64,000 bases of DNA from Hahella sp. HNIBRBA332 (lineage in GTDB: Bacteria > Pseudomonadota > Gammaproteobacteria > Pseudomonadales > Oleiphilaceae). The notes beneath the pieces were generated by a model. It was not told the DNA's origin. It was given only the letters and a program-made list of their open reading frames with translations, and made no database searches. The DNA is taken from positions 2,790,001-2,854,000 of the forward strand of contig NZ_CP132203.1 in the NCBI RefSeq assembly GCF_030719035.1, given 5' to 3'. Positions 24,928-33,321 of the stretch are shown here, one piece after another; the first letter of the stretch is position 1, and every line of letters begins with the position of its first letter. The translations under genes were made by a program, and so were the position numbers.

Positions 24928-26139
24928 ATGAACGACCTCACTGACGCTCCCGCTCAAACCTCCACGACCGGCGATATCTTTCGCGCGTTTTTAAAACTGG
25001 GACTGACGTCTTTTGGCGGGCCGGTGGCGCATCTGGGGTATTTTCGGGATGAATTCGTCACCCGGCGGCGCTGGCTGAGTGACGAGAGTTACGCCGATCT
25101 GGTGGCGTTGTGTCAGTTCCTGCCGGGACCGGCAAGCAGTCAGGTGGGATTTGCATTGGGGATGCGTCGTGGCGGCATGAAAGGCGCGTTGGCGGCATGG
25201 ACCGCCTTTACCTTGCCATCCGCTTTGTTTCTGTTGCTCTTTGCGCTTAGCGCCGACATCTTTAGCGGGAAATTCGGTCAAAGTCTCATTCACGGATTAA
25301 AACTGGTTGCGGTGGCTGTCGTGGCGCAAGCGGTATGGGGCATGGCGCGCAATCTGTGTCCGGATCGACAGCGCGCCGGCATCGCAGTGGGCGCGGTGAT
25401 TCTGACCACCGCCCTGCCCTCGGCCTTCGGGCAAATAGGCGTCATTGCGCTTGGGGCTGGCGCAGGTTTGCTTCTTTGCGGCCATACGCAACGCAAAACG
25501 GAAGAGCACCGGCCGGTGGAGTTTCCTCACGGCAAATCCTACGTCGCGCTGGCGACCTTTTTCCTTTTGCTGCTGATCCTGCCGGCGCTTACCCTCTCCA
25601 CCGGCTCCCATGCGCTGGCGCTGTTCGAAGCATTTTATCGGGCCGGAGCCCTGGTATTCGGAGGCGGCCATGTGGTGCTGCCGTTGCTGGAAACCAGCGT
25701 GGTCGATACGGGCTGGGTCAGTGCAAACAGTTTCATCGCGGGATATGGCGCAGCGCAGGCTGTTCCAGGGCCATTGTTCACCTTCGCCGCCTATTTAGGC
25801 GCCTCGGTCACGCTTGCGCCAAACCCGCTGCTCGGCGCCGCCATCAGTCTTGTCGCCATTTTTCTGCCAGGCATGTTGCTGGTGATCGCCGTACTGCCGC
25901 ACTGGGACCGTTTCCGCCAGCAATCCCGCGCCCAGGCCGCCATGGCGGGCGCCAACGCCGCGGTGGTCGGGTTGTTGGGTTCTGCGCTCTATCACCCTGT
26001 GTGGACCAGCTCCGTACTGTCCCCGCAGGACTTCGCCATCGCCCTGACCGCCTTCAGCTTATTGACCATCTGGAAACTGGCGCCGTGGAAAGTCGTTGTC
26101 GTCACCACCCTCGCCGGCGCATGGATTTATTACCTGTAA
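24928..26139 (+). CDS. chrA: chromate transporter family protein
   Basis: A 403-residue CHR-family membrane protein made of two homologous halves. The first carries FLKLGLTSFGGPVAHLGYF and FLPGPASSQVGFALG; the second carries YRAGALVFGGGHVVLPLLE and AAQAVPGPLFTFAAYLGA. These are the paired FGGP...G and PGP signatures of long-chain ChrA. Expected to export chromate at the inner membrane, though many family members have other or unknown substrates. Single gene with weak start context. Confidence 0.85.
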   Translation: MNDLTDAPAQTSTTGDIFRAFLKLGLTSFGGPVAHLGYFRDEFVTRRRWLSDESYADLVALCQFLPGPASSQVGFALGMRRGGMKGALAAWTAFTLPSALFLLLFALSADIFSGKFGQSLIHGLKLVAVAVVAQAVWGMARNLCPDRQRAGIAVGAVILTTALPSAFGQIGVIALGAGAGLLLCGHTQRKTEEHRPVEFPHGKSYVALATFFLLLLILPALTLSTGSHALALFEAFYRAGALVFGGGHVVLPLLETSVVDTGWVSANSFIAGYGAAQAVPGPLFTFAAYLGASVTLAPNPLLGAAISLVAIFLPGMLLVIAVLPHWDRFRQQSRAQAAMAGANAAVVGLLGSALYHPVWTSSVLSPQDFAIALTAFSLLTIWKLAPWKVVVVTTLAGAWIYYL

Positions 26140-26235
26140 ACCTGATTCTTTCCCGCTTCGTACTAGACTGAGTAGTGTCGCCGGCCAACCCAGCGCCGGC
26201 GCGCCTCACAATAAAAACTAATACGGAGACCGGTT

Positions 26236-26973
26236 ATGAGAAAGCCACTACTCACCCTGCTAAGCCTTGTCGTTTCCTGCAGCGCCCTCGCCGCAGGCAA
26301 AACCGTCACCTATCAGGTCGATGGAGACGCCTACGAAGGGTATTACGTCAGCCCCGGCAAAGACGCCCCGCTGGTACTGCTGGTGCATGACTGGGACGGA
26401 CTGACCGACTACGAAGTCAAACGCGCGGAAATGTTGTCGGGCATGGGCTACTCAGTATTCGCCGTCGACCTGTTCGGCGCGGGCGTGCGGCCCACCAAAG
26501 ACGAAGACAAGCGCCAGCATACCGGCGAACTTTATAAAGACCGCAATAAGATGCGCAAGCTGTTGCAGGCGGGTATGGACATAGCAAAAGCCCAAGGCGG
26601 CAATGTCAGCAACGCCGTGGCCATGGGGTACTGTTTCGGTGGCGCGGCGGTACTGGAAATGGCTCGCTCCGGCGCCGACCTGAAAGGTTTCGCCACCTTT
26701 CATGGCGGACTGCAAACGCCAGACGGACAGGACTATAGTAAAGCTCACGGCCACCTCCTGATCATGCATGGAACCGCCGACTCAGCCATCACCATGGACC
26801 AGTTCGCAGCCTTGGCCAACGAACTTGAAAAAAGCGGCGTAAGCCACGAAATGATTACTTATAGCGGCGCGCCTCATGCTTTCACTGTGTTTGGGTCAGA
26901 CCGGTACAGGGAAGATGCGGACAAAAAATCATGGAGCCGTTTCGGCGAGTTTCTCGCCAGCGTGACGCAATAA
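26236..26973 (+). CDS. secreted dienelactone hydrolase family protein
   Basis: A 245-residue alpha/beta hydrolase with a signal peptide (cleavage near ALAAGK). The dienelactone hydrolase triad is intact: nucleophile Cys133 in GYCFGG, Asp182 in HGTADSA and His214 in GAPHAF. The start has the ribosome-binding site GGAG. The substrate of periplasmic members is not known. Lies 40 bases before the PEBP-like gene and may be co-transcribed. Confidence 0.8.
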   Translation: MRKPLLTLLSLVVSCSALAAGKTVTYQVDGDAYEGYYVSPGKDAPLVLLVHDWDGLTDYEVKRAEMLSGMGYSVFAVDLFGAGVRPTKDEDKRQHTGELYKDRNKMRKLLQAGMDIAKAQGGNVSNAVAMGYCFGGAAVLEMARSGADLKGFATFHGGLQTPDGQDYSKAHGHLLIMHGTADSAITMDQFAALANELEKSGVSHEMITYSGAPHAFTVFGSDRYREDADKKSWSRFGEFLASVTQ

Positions 26974-27013
26974 ATCCGTTCAATGAAGAACAGGCTTTTT
27001 AGGGAGAGGATTC

Positions 27014-27493
27014 ATGGGATTTGCTTTATCCGAGATGCAGCTTACCAGCGCGGCGTTCAGCAATGATGGCCGCATTCCCAGCAAACATACCGGCGAAGGC
27101 GAAGATATCTCGCCAGCGTTATCCTGGTCGGGAGAACCAGCGGGAACGCAGAGCTTCGCCGTCGTCTGCCACGATCCGGATGCGCCATTGATCGGCGCAG
27201 AGGGAACCTACGGGTTTGTGCATTGGGCGTTGTATAACATTCCCGCCAACGTGCACAGTCTGCCGGAAGGCGTCGACGCCTACGTCAGCGGCAGAACGGA
27301 CTTCGGTAAAACCGGTTATGGCGGCCCCATGCCCCCACCGGGACACGGGACTCATCGCTATTATTTCTGGATTCTGGCGCTCAATGCCCAGTTGGATCTG
27401 CCGGAAGGGCTCACTCTCTGGCAACTGCTGGAGAAAGTGGAGCCCCATGTCATCGGCATGAATCGACTGGTTGGCGTGTACAGCCGCGGCTAG
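27014..27493 (+). CDS. YbhB/YbcL family (PEBP-like) protein
   Basis: A 159-residue phosphatidylethanolamine-binding-like protein with the family motifs DPDAP (residues 55-59), FVHWALYNIP and GPMPPPGHGTHRYYFWILAL. The ribosome-binding site is GGGAGAGG. Its stop overlaps the convergent methyltransferase stop by four bases. Biochemical role in bacteria not established. Confidence 0.85.
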   Translation: MGFALSEMQLTSAAFSNDGRIPSKHTGEGEDISPALSWSGEPAGTQSFAVVCHDPDAPLIGAEGTYGFVHWALYNIPANVHSLPEGVDAYVSGRTDFGKTGYGGPMPPPGHGTHRYYFWILALNAQLDLPEGLTLWQLLEKVEPHVIGMNRLVGVYSRG

Positions 27494-28236
27494 CCCCCGT
27501 GGCGGCCGGCGAGGATAAATACATCCATCGTCACCGGGCGGGTTTCTCCCCCGCCCCAGGCTTCCTTCATTCGAGCGTAGCTCTCCGCGAAGAAACTATC
27601 GCCGCGATCTTCCATGCAGCGCCGTGTCGCCGACCAGCTATGCAAATAGGAGAAAAATTCGTCCAGAGTCCAGGGCATGATTAATTCAAACCGCGGCGTG
27701 CGGATGGGCTCGAAAGGAAAAGGAACCTCTTTGTATTCGTTCCACAACAACAGGTTTTGCGGCGCCCAATAAGGCTCGATCACCTGCAACAGACTCTGCT
27801 CCAGCACGCCATCCAGCTCCATGCCAAGATGCGGCCAGCTATAGCCCCAGGCTGCAAACAGCCCGCCCGGACGCAACACCCGCTTCACCTCCGGCCAAAA
27901 CTTTTCATAATCGAACCAGTGCAAGGCCAAAGCGACGCAGACGGCGTCGAAATAATCATCGGGATAACCGGTTTGTTCACAGGGCTGCACGGAGTAGTGA
28001 ACGCCATGATACGTCGGCGCGTTTTCAATCTGCGCCGCACTGACGTCACTGGCTTCCACGACGGAAAAGTACTCCCGCAAATTAGCCGCCGCCTGCCCAT
28101 TCCCACAAGCAGCATCCCACACCCGCTCATGCCCATCACACGCATCCGCCAACCACTGATACAACGCCTTGGGATAATGCGGTCGCGCTTTCGCGTAGAT
28201 CTCCGCCTTATCATCGAAGAGCTTCTGAATATCCAT
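27490..28236 (-). CDS. class I SAM-dependent methyltransferase
   Basis: A 248-residue Rossmann-fold methyltransferase. Motif I reads VWDAACGNGQAAANL (about residues 38-52); post-I SDVSAAQIENA; a DAVCVALALHWFD segment and VLRPGGLFAAWGYS follow. It matches small-molecule (trans-aconitate-like) methyltransferases by style; substrate unknown. Convergent with the PEBP-like gene. Confidence 0.8.
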   Translation of the reverse strand: MDIQKLFDDKAEIYAKARPHYPKALYQWLADACDGHERVWDAACGNGQAAANLREYFSVVEASDVSAAQIENAPTYHGVHYSVQPCEQTGYPDDYFDAVCVALALHWFDYEKFWPEVKRVLRPGGLFAAWGYSWPHLGMELDGVLEQSLLQVIEPYWAPQNLLLWNEYKEVPFPFEPIRTPRFELIMPWTLDEFFSYLHSWSATRRCMEDRGDSFFAESYARMKEAWGGGETRPVTMDVFILAGRHGG

Positions 28237-28630
28237 GTCCCCCCCATCCTTAACAGTTTGAAAAGCATCAAAGATTCATTAGTGACTATTACTTGTTTGA
28301 GGGGAAATCGCAAATGCGCGAGGCAGGATAATGGTTGGCTAAAGCGGCTTTAAATAACGCTAGAGCTCGTAGTCTTCCGCACAGTAAATATGGCTACCGG
28401 ATAAGGATATTTTTTCAATGAACGACCACTGACGGGAATAAAGGGTCGGGCATTTTATGAGGCGAGGCCGTTTATGCCTAGCGAACACACAGACAGTGTT
28501 TCCGTTTGATGGTACCCCTCAGCAAGGCCACCAAAACTCATCTGGGCTAAACTGGCCAAGTTGATCCTCAATCTAAGCCTTCAAGCAGGAAGCGATACGA
28601 TACCTAAAACGACACCCGCATTAACGCACA
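28237..28630. other. non-coding interval at the distal (trailer) end of CRISPR array 1
   Basis: No gene and no further repeat copies are visible. The degenerate repeat that borders it (28631) marks the old end of the array. Confidence 0.45.
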
Positions 28631-30315
28631 GTTTCAATCCCAGCCTCCGCGTGGGAGGCGACGGTCTGACGGGTGGTTACTGGGCTGGTTGGTTGGGTTT
28701 CAATCCACGCCTCCGCGTGGGAGGCGACTCCATTCCTTGCGCGCCTGCGTTGATTTGATCTTGTTTCAATCCACGCCTCCGCGTGGGAGGCGACTTATGG
28801 GGCTTGAGTATCAAGGCCGATATGCAGTGTTTCAATCCACGCCTCCGCGTGGGAGGCGACCGCAGACTGTAGCTGTGGGGTAGACGCATTCGCAGTTTCA
28901 ATCCACGCCTCCGCGTGGGAGGCGACAGGAATGTGAGCCGCTACGAGCGCAAATTGACGCTGTTTCAATCCACGCCTCCGCGTGGGAGGCGACCTGCGGT
29001 CGGAGGGGGTAAAGGCCAACCGCGTTGGTTTCAATCCACGCCTCCGCGTGGGAGGCGACAACACCAAGCAATAAGCCCGACATAATAACCAAGTTTCAAT
29101 CCACGCCTCCGCGTGGGAGGCGACAGAGTTGGCGCTTGTCACGGTAAGCGACACGATGTTTCAATCCACGCCTCCGCGTGGGAGGCGACGTTACCGTGTG
29201 GTCGGCGTTGTTGCTGCCATCGGTGTTTCAATCCACGCCTCCGCGTGGGAGGCGACTCGAATAGGCTTTCAGCAGATTGCGTTGCCGGGTGTTTCAATCC
29301 ACGCCTCCGCGTGGGAGGCGACTTGATGATTGATGATATTGGACAAGGCCTAGGGGCGTTTCAATCCACGCCTCCGCGTGGGAGGCGACCCCGAGCATTT
29401 GCGCATCCCGCTGTGGGATGACGAGTTTCAATCCACGCCTCCGCGTGGGAGGCGACCCCGAGCATTTGCGCATCCCGCTGTGGGATGACGAGTTTCAATC
29501 CACGCCTCCGCGTGGGAGGCGACCGTGAGGTTATCAGAGTTGTAAAAGACCTCACCAGTTTCAATCCACGCCTCCGCGTGGGAGGCGACCGTGAGGTTAT
29601 CAGAGTTGTAAAAGACCTCACCAGTTTCAATCCACGCCTCCGCGTGGGAGGCGACGTCGAAACGTTTGTCCTGATCCCCCTTGATGCGCTGTTTCAATCC
29701 ACGCCTCCGCGTGGGAGGCGACCTGGTGCATGCAATATTGGCGTCAAGTGTCACCGTTTCAATCCACGCCTCCGCGTGGGAGGCGACGCAGGTCCAGACA
29801 ATCCCCTCGCCAAACTCTCCTGTTTCAATCCACGCCTCCGCGTGGGAGGCGACAAGCTTGTCGTCATCCGTCGTGTTTATGTCGTAGGTTTCAATCCACG
29901 CCTCCGCGTGGGAGGCGACCTTGACAGGTCACGTTTGTACAAGTCGCAGGATAAGTTTCAATCCACGCCTCCGCGTGGGAGGCGACCCCTAGTAGAGCCT
30001 GATATGGTGGACATATACACCGTTTCAATCCACGCCTCCGCGTGGGAGGCGACCGATCCAGGCGGGCACGCTAAAAAATTGGCCGGAGTTTCAATCCACG
30101 CCTCCGCGTGGGAGGCGACGCCCTGCGCTACACGGATTATCTGATCTGGGGTGTTTCAATCCACGCCTCCGCGTGGGAGGCGACTTCTAGGCTCAGTTTT
30201 CATGATTTTCCCTTTACGGTTTCAATCCACGCCTCCGCGTGGGAGGCGACTCTAGGCTCAGTTTTCATGATTTTCCCTTTACGGTTTCAATCCACGCCTC
30301 CGCGTGGGAGGCGAC
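28631..30315 (-). CRISPR. type I-C CRISPR array 1, 26 repeats and 25 spacers
   Basis: Repeats of 32 bp (GTTTCAATCC...GGGAGGCGAC on the plus strand, GTCGCCTCCC...ATTGAAAC in crRNA sense) separated by spacers of 33-35 bp. The repeat at 28631-28662 has CCCAGCC in place of CCACGCC and marks the leader-distal end; the other 25 look identical. The crRNA strand is minus, with the leader at 30316-30490 beside cas2. Three spacers occur twice in adjacent positions: 29390-29424 with 29457-29491, 29524-29557 with 29590-29623, and 30185-30218 with 30251-30283 (the last pair differs by one end base). About 22 distinct spacers remain. The 7-bp repeat stem with a 5-base loop is typical of type I-C, processed by Cas5c. 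Confidence 0.98.
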
Positions 30316-30321
30316 TGCCTT

Positions 30322-30351
30322 ACTATAACTCGATGTTTTCAGGCGTGTTAA
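30322..30351 (-). promoter_or_regulatory. promoter of CRISPR array 1
   Basis: On the minus strand TTAACA (30346-30351) and TATAGT (30322-30327) are spaced by 18 bases, and the -10 element ends 6 bases before the first repeat. The same two hexamers with the same spacing occur in front of array 2. Confidence 0.65.
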
Positions 30352-30449
30352 TAGCGCTTTTGCGCTAACCTTCATGATTCCAGCTTGTTAAAGAGCGTTG
30401 TTTCTTACCCTTGAAATTAAACTGTTTATTTTTCAAATAACTATAAGCG

Positions 30450-30490
30450 CGCTAACCTCCCTGGGATTTTATGGGAGCCAGTGGTTAGCG
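30450..30490 (-). promoter_or_regulatory. conserved 41-bp leader hairpin motif, copy 1
   Basis: Inverted repeat CGCTAACC...GGTTAGCG with inner TCCC/GGGA arms. It abuts the cas2 stop codon and lies 134 bases from the array. It is repeated with three mismatches at the same distance from array 2, so it belongs to the leader rather than being only a cas terminator. Confidence 0.7.
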
Positions 30491-30784
30491 CTAGATGATC
30501 AGGGAGTCTCTGAAAATATCCGGTGTGGGTTTGGCGCCGTAGTGTTCGACTTTCTGGCGGCCTTTTTTGCCAAGGAAGTAAAAACGCAGGCTATCTTCGT
30601 CGGGGTGATAGATATCCAGCAGTTTTTGTTTGAGAAAGGTGAATTGCGCCGGGTCGACTTCGCATTCGAATACGGAGTTTTGCACTCTCATGCCGTAATC
30701 CACGCAGACCTTGGCGATATGGCGTAGCCGGCGCTGGCCTTCTGAGGTTATCACACTGACGTCATAGGTAATCAACACCAACAT
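30491..30784 (-). CDS. cas2: CRISPR-associated endonuclease Cas2
   Basis: A 97-residue Cas2 with the N-terminal beta strand and catalytic Asp in MLVLITYDVS, and the usual ferredoxin-like fold length. It forms the adaptation complex with Cas1. It is the last gene of the cas operon and borders the leader of array 1. Confidence 0.95.
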   Translation of the reverse strand: MLVLITYDVSVITSEGQRRLRHIAKVCVDYGMRVQNSVFECEVDPAQFTFLKQKLLDIYHPDEDSLRFYFLGKKGRQKVEHYGAKPTPDIFRDSLII

Positions 30785-30788
30785 GGCT

Positions 30789-31805
30789 TTACCTCACAGA
30801 GAACGGAGGGTAGTGCTGGAGATCGCCGCGTAAATGGCGCGCCAGAATCAGCGCCTGGCAGTGCGGCAGTAATCCAACCTGCACCTTTTCGTTCAAAAAC
30901 GGATGGGAAATTTCTTCCTGCTTTTTCTCCTGATATGCGACCAGCACCTTACGTCGGGCGTCCTCTTTTAAACGCACAGCGCCGCTGGCCTCAATATCAA
31001 AGTCACTGGTTTTGACTTCCTTTCGGTTAATCAACGTCAGCGCCAAACGATCGCACCACCATGCCCGAAACTCCTCCAGAATATCCAGCGCCAGTCCAAC
31101 CCTGCCCGGACGGTCGACATGTAAGTAGCCCACATAGGGGTCTAAACCGACGCCCTGCAGCGCAGAGGATATTTCCTGGGTCACCAGGGTATACAGAAAT
31201 GAAAGCAACGCGTTTACCGGATCTGTTGGCGGCCGTCTCACTCTGCCCTTGAACTCAAATCCATCCTGTTTGAGCAGCTGGTTGAAAACGCCAAAGTAGA
31301 TGGCGGCCGCCTCGCCTTCAAGTCCGCGAAGTACGTCTAGACTATCTGGGCGCTCGCATCTGCGCAGACAGTTGGCCAATCTGGCGATAGCTTCGTCCAA
31401 AGCTGGATGAGCCCCCTTATTGCGCACTTCCCTTTGCAACACTCGGCGACTGTTGGCGATTTTCGCCAGCACAATGCTGCGGGCGATATCCAGACACAGC
31501 GCGTCCTTGTCGCTAACGCGGTATTGCTCACGGCGCAGCAAGACATTGCCACTTTGCCGGCCTTGGATGCGCGCCAGAAACTTTCCATATTCCGTGAAGA
31601 ACACCAAGCCAATGCCCTGCTCGCCACAATAGCCCATTAAAAATGGCGAGACCGAGATTTGCCCAAAGCAGAAAATATTCGCCACCGCATGCGCGGGAAA
31701 CTGAGCCAGTTTATCCTTACCCTGCTTGATGACGATTGTTTCACGTTCTTTATGCAGGTAACTTTCCTGCCGGGTGACATAAAGGCTGTTCTGCAATTTT
31801 TTCAT
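30789..31805 (-). CDS. cas1: CRISPR-associated endonuclease Cas1 (type I-C)
   Basis: A 338-residue Cas1 starting MKKLQNSLYVTRQ at 31805, in a four-base ATGA overlap with cas4. A longer reading to 32090 exists but would overlap most of the second half of cas4 and adds non-Cas1 sequence. Family features: an N-terminal beta domain, VVFF-type centre GLVFFTEYGKFLAR, and a C-terminal helical domain with metal-binding Glu in the HPALDEAIARL/GEAAAIYFGVF area and the DPVNALLSFLYTLV and DPYVGYLHVDRPGRVGLALDILEEFRAWWCDR motifs. Integrates new spacers. Confidence 0.95.
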   Translation of the reverse strand: MKKLQNSLYVTRQESYLHKERETIVIKQGKDKLAQFPAHAVANIFCFGQISVSPFLMGYCGEQGIGLVFFTEYGKFLARIQGRQSGNVLLRREQYRVSDKDALCLDIARSIVLAKIANSRRVLQREVRNKGAHPALDEAIARLANCLRRCERPDSLDVLRGLEGEAAAIYFGVFNQLLKQDGFEFKGRVRRPPTDPVNALLSFLYTLVTQEISSALQGVGLDPYVGYLHVDRPGRVGLALDILEEFRAWWCDRLALTLINRKEVKTSDFDIEASGAVRLKEDARRKVLVAYQEKKQEEISHPFLNEKVQVGLLPHCQALILARHLRGDLQHYPPFSVR

Positions 31806-32416
31806 GGTTCCAGCATGCCCCGCAGATATTGGTCCGCCGTATCCTCCTGCATAGCTTTGGGCTGACATTCGTCCTTCAGCGAGCAGGCAAGACAGTATTT
31901 CCCATACACAGCACGCGGCGTTCGCTGACTTGAAAACAACGCCTGAACCTGACTTATAACATCCAGCGTCTCTGCGCGCAGCGCGGGGTCTAATTCCACC
32001 CACTCGCGTTGGCGCACCTCCCAATACCAAATCGCCGCGCTGTCTATTCTGACGCCTCGCATCTCCTCCAGGCAGAGCGCCTGCGCGCATAATTGCACTC
32101 GGTCGCAGTTGGTGACTTTAGGCTTGCCGCGCTTGTACTCCACCGGGGTGTAAGTCATGTCTTGCAGGTTGATCTCCAATACATCCAACACACCCTGGAC
32201 GCCAAGCTCATGGCTGATTACCTCCACACTGCGCTCTATGCGGGTATGTGCGCGCTGCTCCGGCTTACCTTCATCCGTACGCTGATGCAGCACCCTACCC
32301 TGTGCGGTCCAATAATTTTCCGCCCAAAACCGCTCAATATGAATGAGCGCGCATTGACGCGGGCAGTAGATGTAGTGCTGGAGGGCCGATAATGGGATCA
32401 GCCGTTCTTCTTCCAT
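31802..32416 (-). CDS. cas4: CRISPR-associated exonuclease Cas4
   Basis: A 204-residue Cas4 of type I-C. It has the four cysteines of the 4Fe-4S cluster (one in YIYCPRQC near the N terminus, three in YCLACSLKDEC near the C terminus) and a RecB-like nuclease core with LDVLEIN and PVEYKRGKPK. It trims prespacers and helps choose the PAM together with Cas1-Cas2. The stop overlaps the cas1 start. Confidence 0.95.
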   Translation of the reverse strand: MEEERLIPLSALQHYIYCPRQCALIHIERFWAENYWTAQGRVLHQRTDEGKPEQRAHTRIERSVEVISHELGVQGVLDVLEINLQDMTYTPVEYKRGKPKVTNCDRVQLCAQALCLEEMRGVRIDSAAIWYWEVRQREWVELDPALRAETLDVISQVQALFSSQRTPRAVYGKYCLACSLKDECQPKAMQEDTADQYLRGMLEP

Positions 32417-32427
32417 AGCGCTCTACA

Positions 32428-33321
32428 TCACAATAACTCCTGCACACTGACGCCAACCGGAACCGCCTCGCTGTCCACGGTGACCCGATAGTCGCTATAA
32501 CTGCGAGCTGGCGTATCCGCATCGCCTTCCACCCGCTCAACCTTGACCTTATCGAACAATACATGAGAGGGCGCATCCCCCATGGGATGCTCATGCTTGA
32601 ATACGATTAATTTGCGTGCGGCCATCTCTCCTCTGGCCGCTGAGCGGTCATGTTCGAACATATTGATCAGCGCTCGCCACAGCAGTTGCAGATCCTCTTC
32701 GGAAAAACCCGTGCGCTCCGCCAGCTTCGCGGATATAAAGCCATGGGCGCGATATAAACCATAGGGAACTATGTGCTTGCGCCCCATGGTGCGCTCACTT
32801 TCCAAGTCTCTTTCATTTGTTACCGCCATACGCGTGATAGAGATTTCAAGCGGGGTCACTGGGTCAACCGAGGTTGCAAACGCAAATTGAACCGGTCCGC
32901 GCACTTGACCACAATTGACTTCCATTGTCATAACAGCGCCAAAAGCTCTGATGTCAAAGAAGTTATTACACATCCACGCTGTTAGCTCTCGCGCTTTCGC
33001 TTCATCTTTAGGAAGCTTTTTATATTTTTCTTTTGCATCTGGCGGAATACCTAAAGCTTCCCATGCCTGCTTATGTTGGTTATTTAAGACTGACTTTTCT
33101 TGTACATAGATGTTAAATCCCAGCGCACTGCCGTTAACATCGCTCTTCTCAAACGCCACAAAGTTACGCACCTTGCGTTTAAGACACACGTCAGTAACTA
33201 GCCCATGATTAGTTTCTGGATCAAGTCTTGGCAGGTTTCCGGCGTCAGGATCGCCATTCGGGTTGCCATTGGTTACATCAAACAGAAATACAAACTCATA
33301 TCGATTGGTGATCGCTGTCAT
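32428..33321 (-). CDS. cas7: Cascade backbone protein Cas7 (Csd2)
   Basis: A 297-residue Csd2/Csh2-type Cas7. Opens with NRYEFVFLFDVTNGNPNGDPDAGNLPR and later FDIRAFGAVMT and GPVQFAFATSVDPV, all characteristic of the subtype I-C backbone. It multimerises along the crRNA. Overlaps the cas8c stop by four bases. Confidence 0.95.
   Translation of the reverse strand: MTAITNRYEFVFLFDVTNGNPNGDPDAGNLPRLDPETNHGLVTDVCLKRKVRNFVAFEKSDVNGSALGFNIYVQEKSVLNNQHKQAWEALGIPPDAKEKYKKLPKDEAKARELTAWMCNNFFDIRAFGAVMTMEVNCGQVRGPVQFAFATSVDPVTPLEISITRMAVTNERDLESERTMGRKHIVPYGLYRAHGFISAKLAERTGFSEEDLQLLWRALINMFEHDRSAARGEMAARKLIVFKHEHPMGDAPSHVLFDKVKVERVEGDADTPARSYSDYRVTVDSEAVPVGVSVQELL

Noticed and set aside
28677..30368. 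Open frames with repeated ASHAEAWIET or FNPRLRVGGD peptide motifs
   Set aside because: They are translations of the CRISPR repeat in several frames and have no ribosome-binding site; the array is non-coding.
31806..32090. N-terminal extension of cas1
   Set aside because: It overlaps cas4 on the same strand, looks unlike Cas1, and the ATGA-coupled start at 31805 begins the conserved Cas1 sequence.
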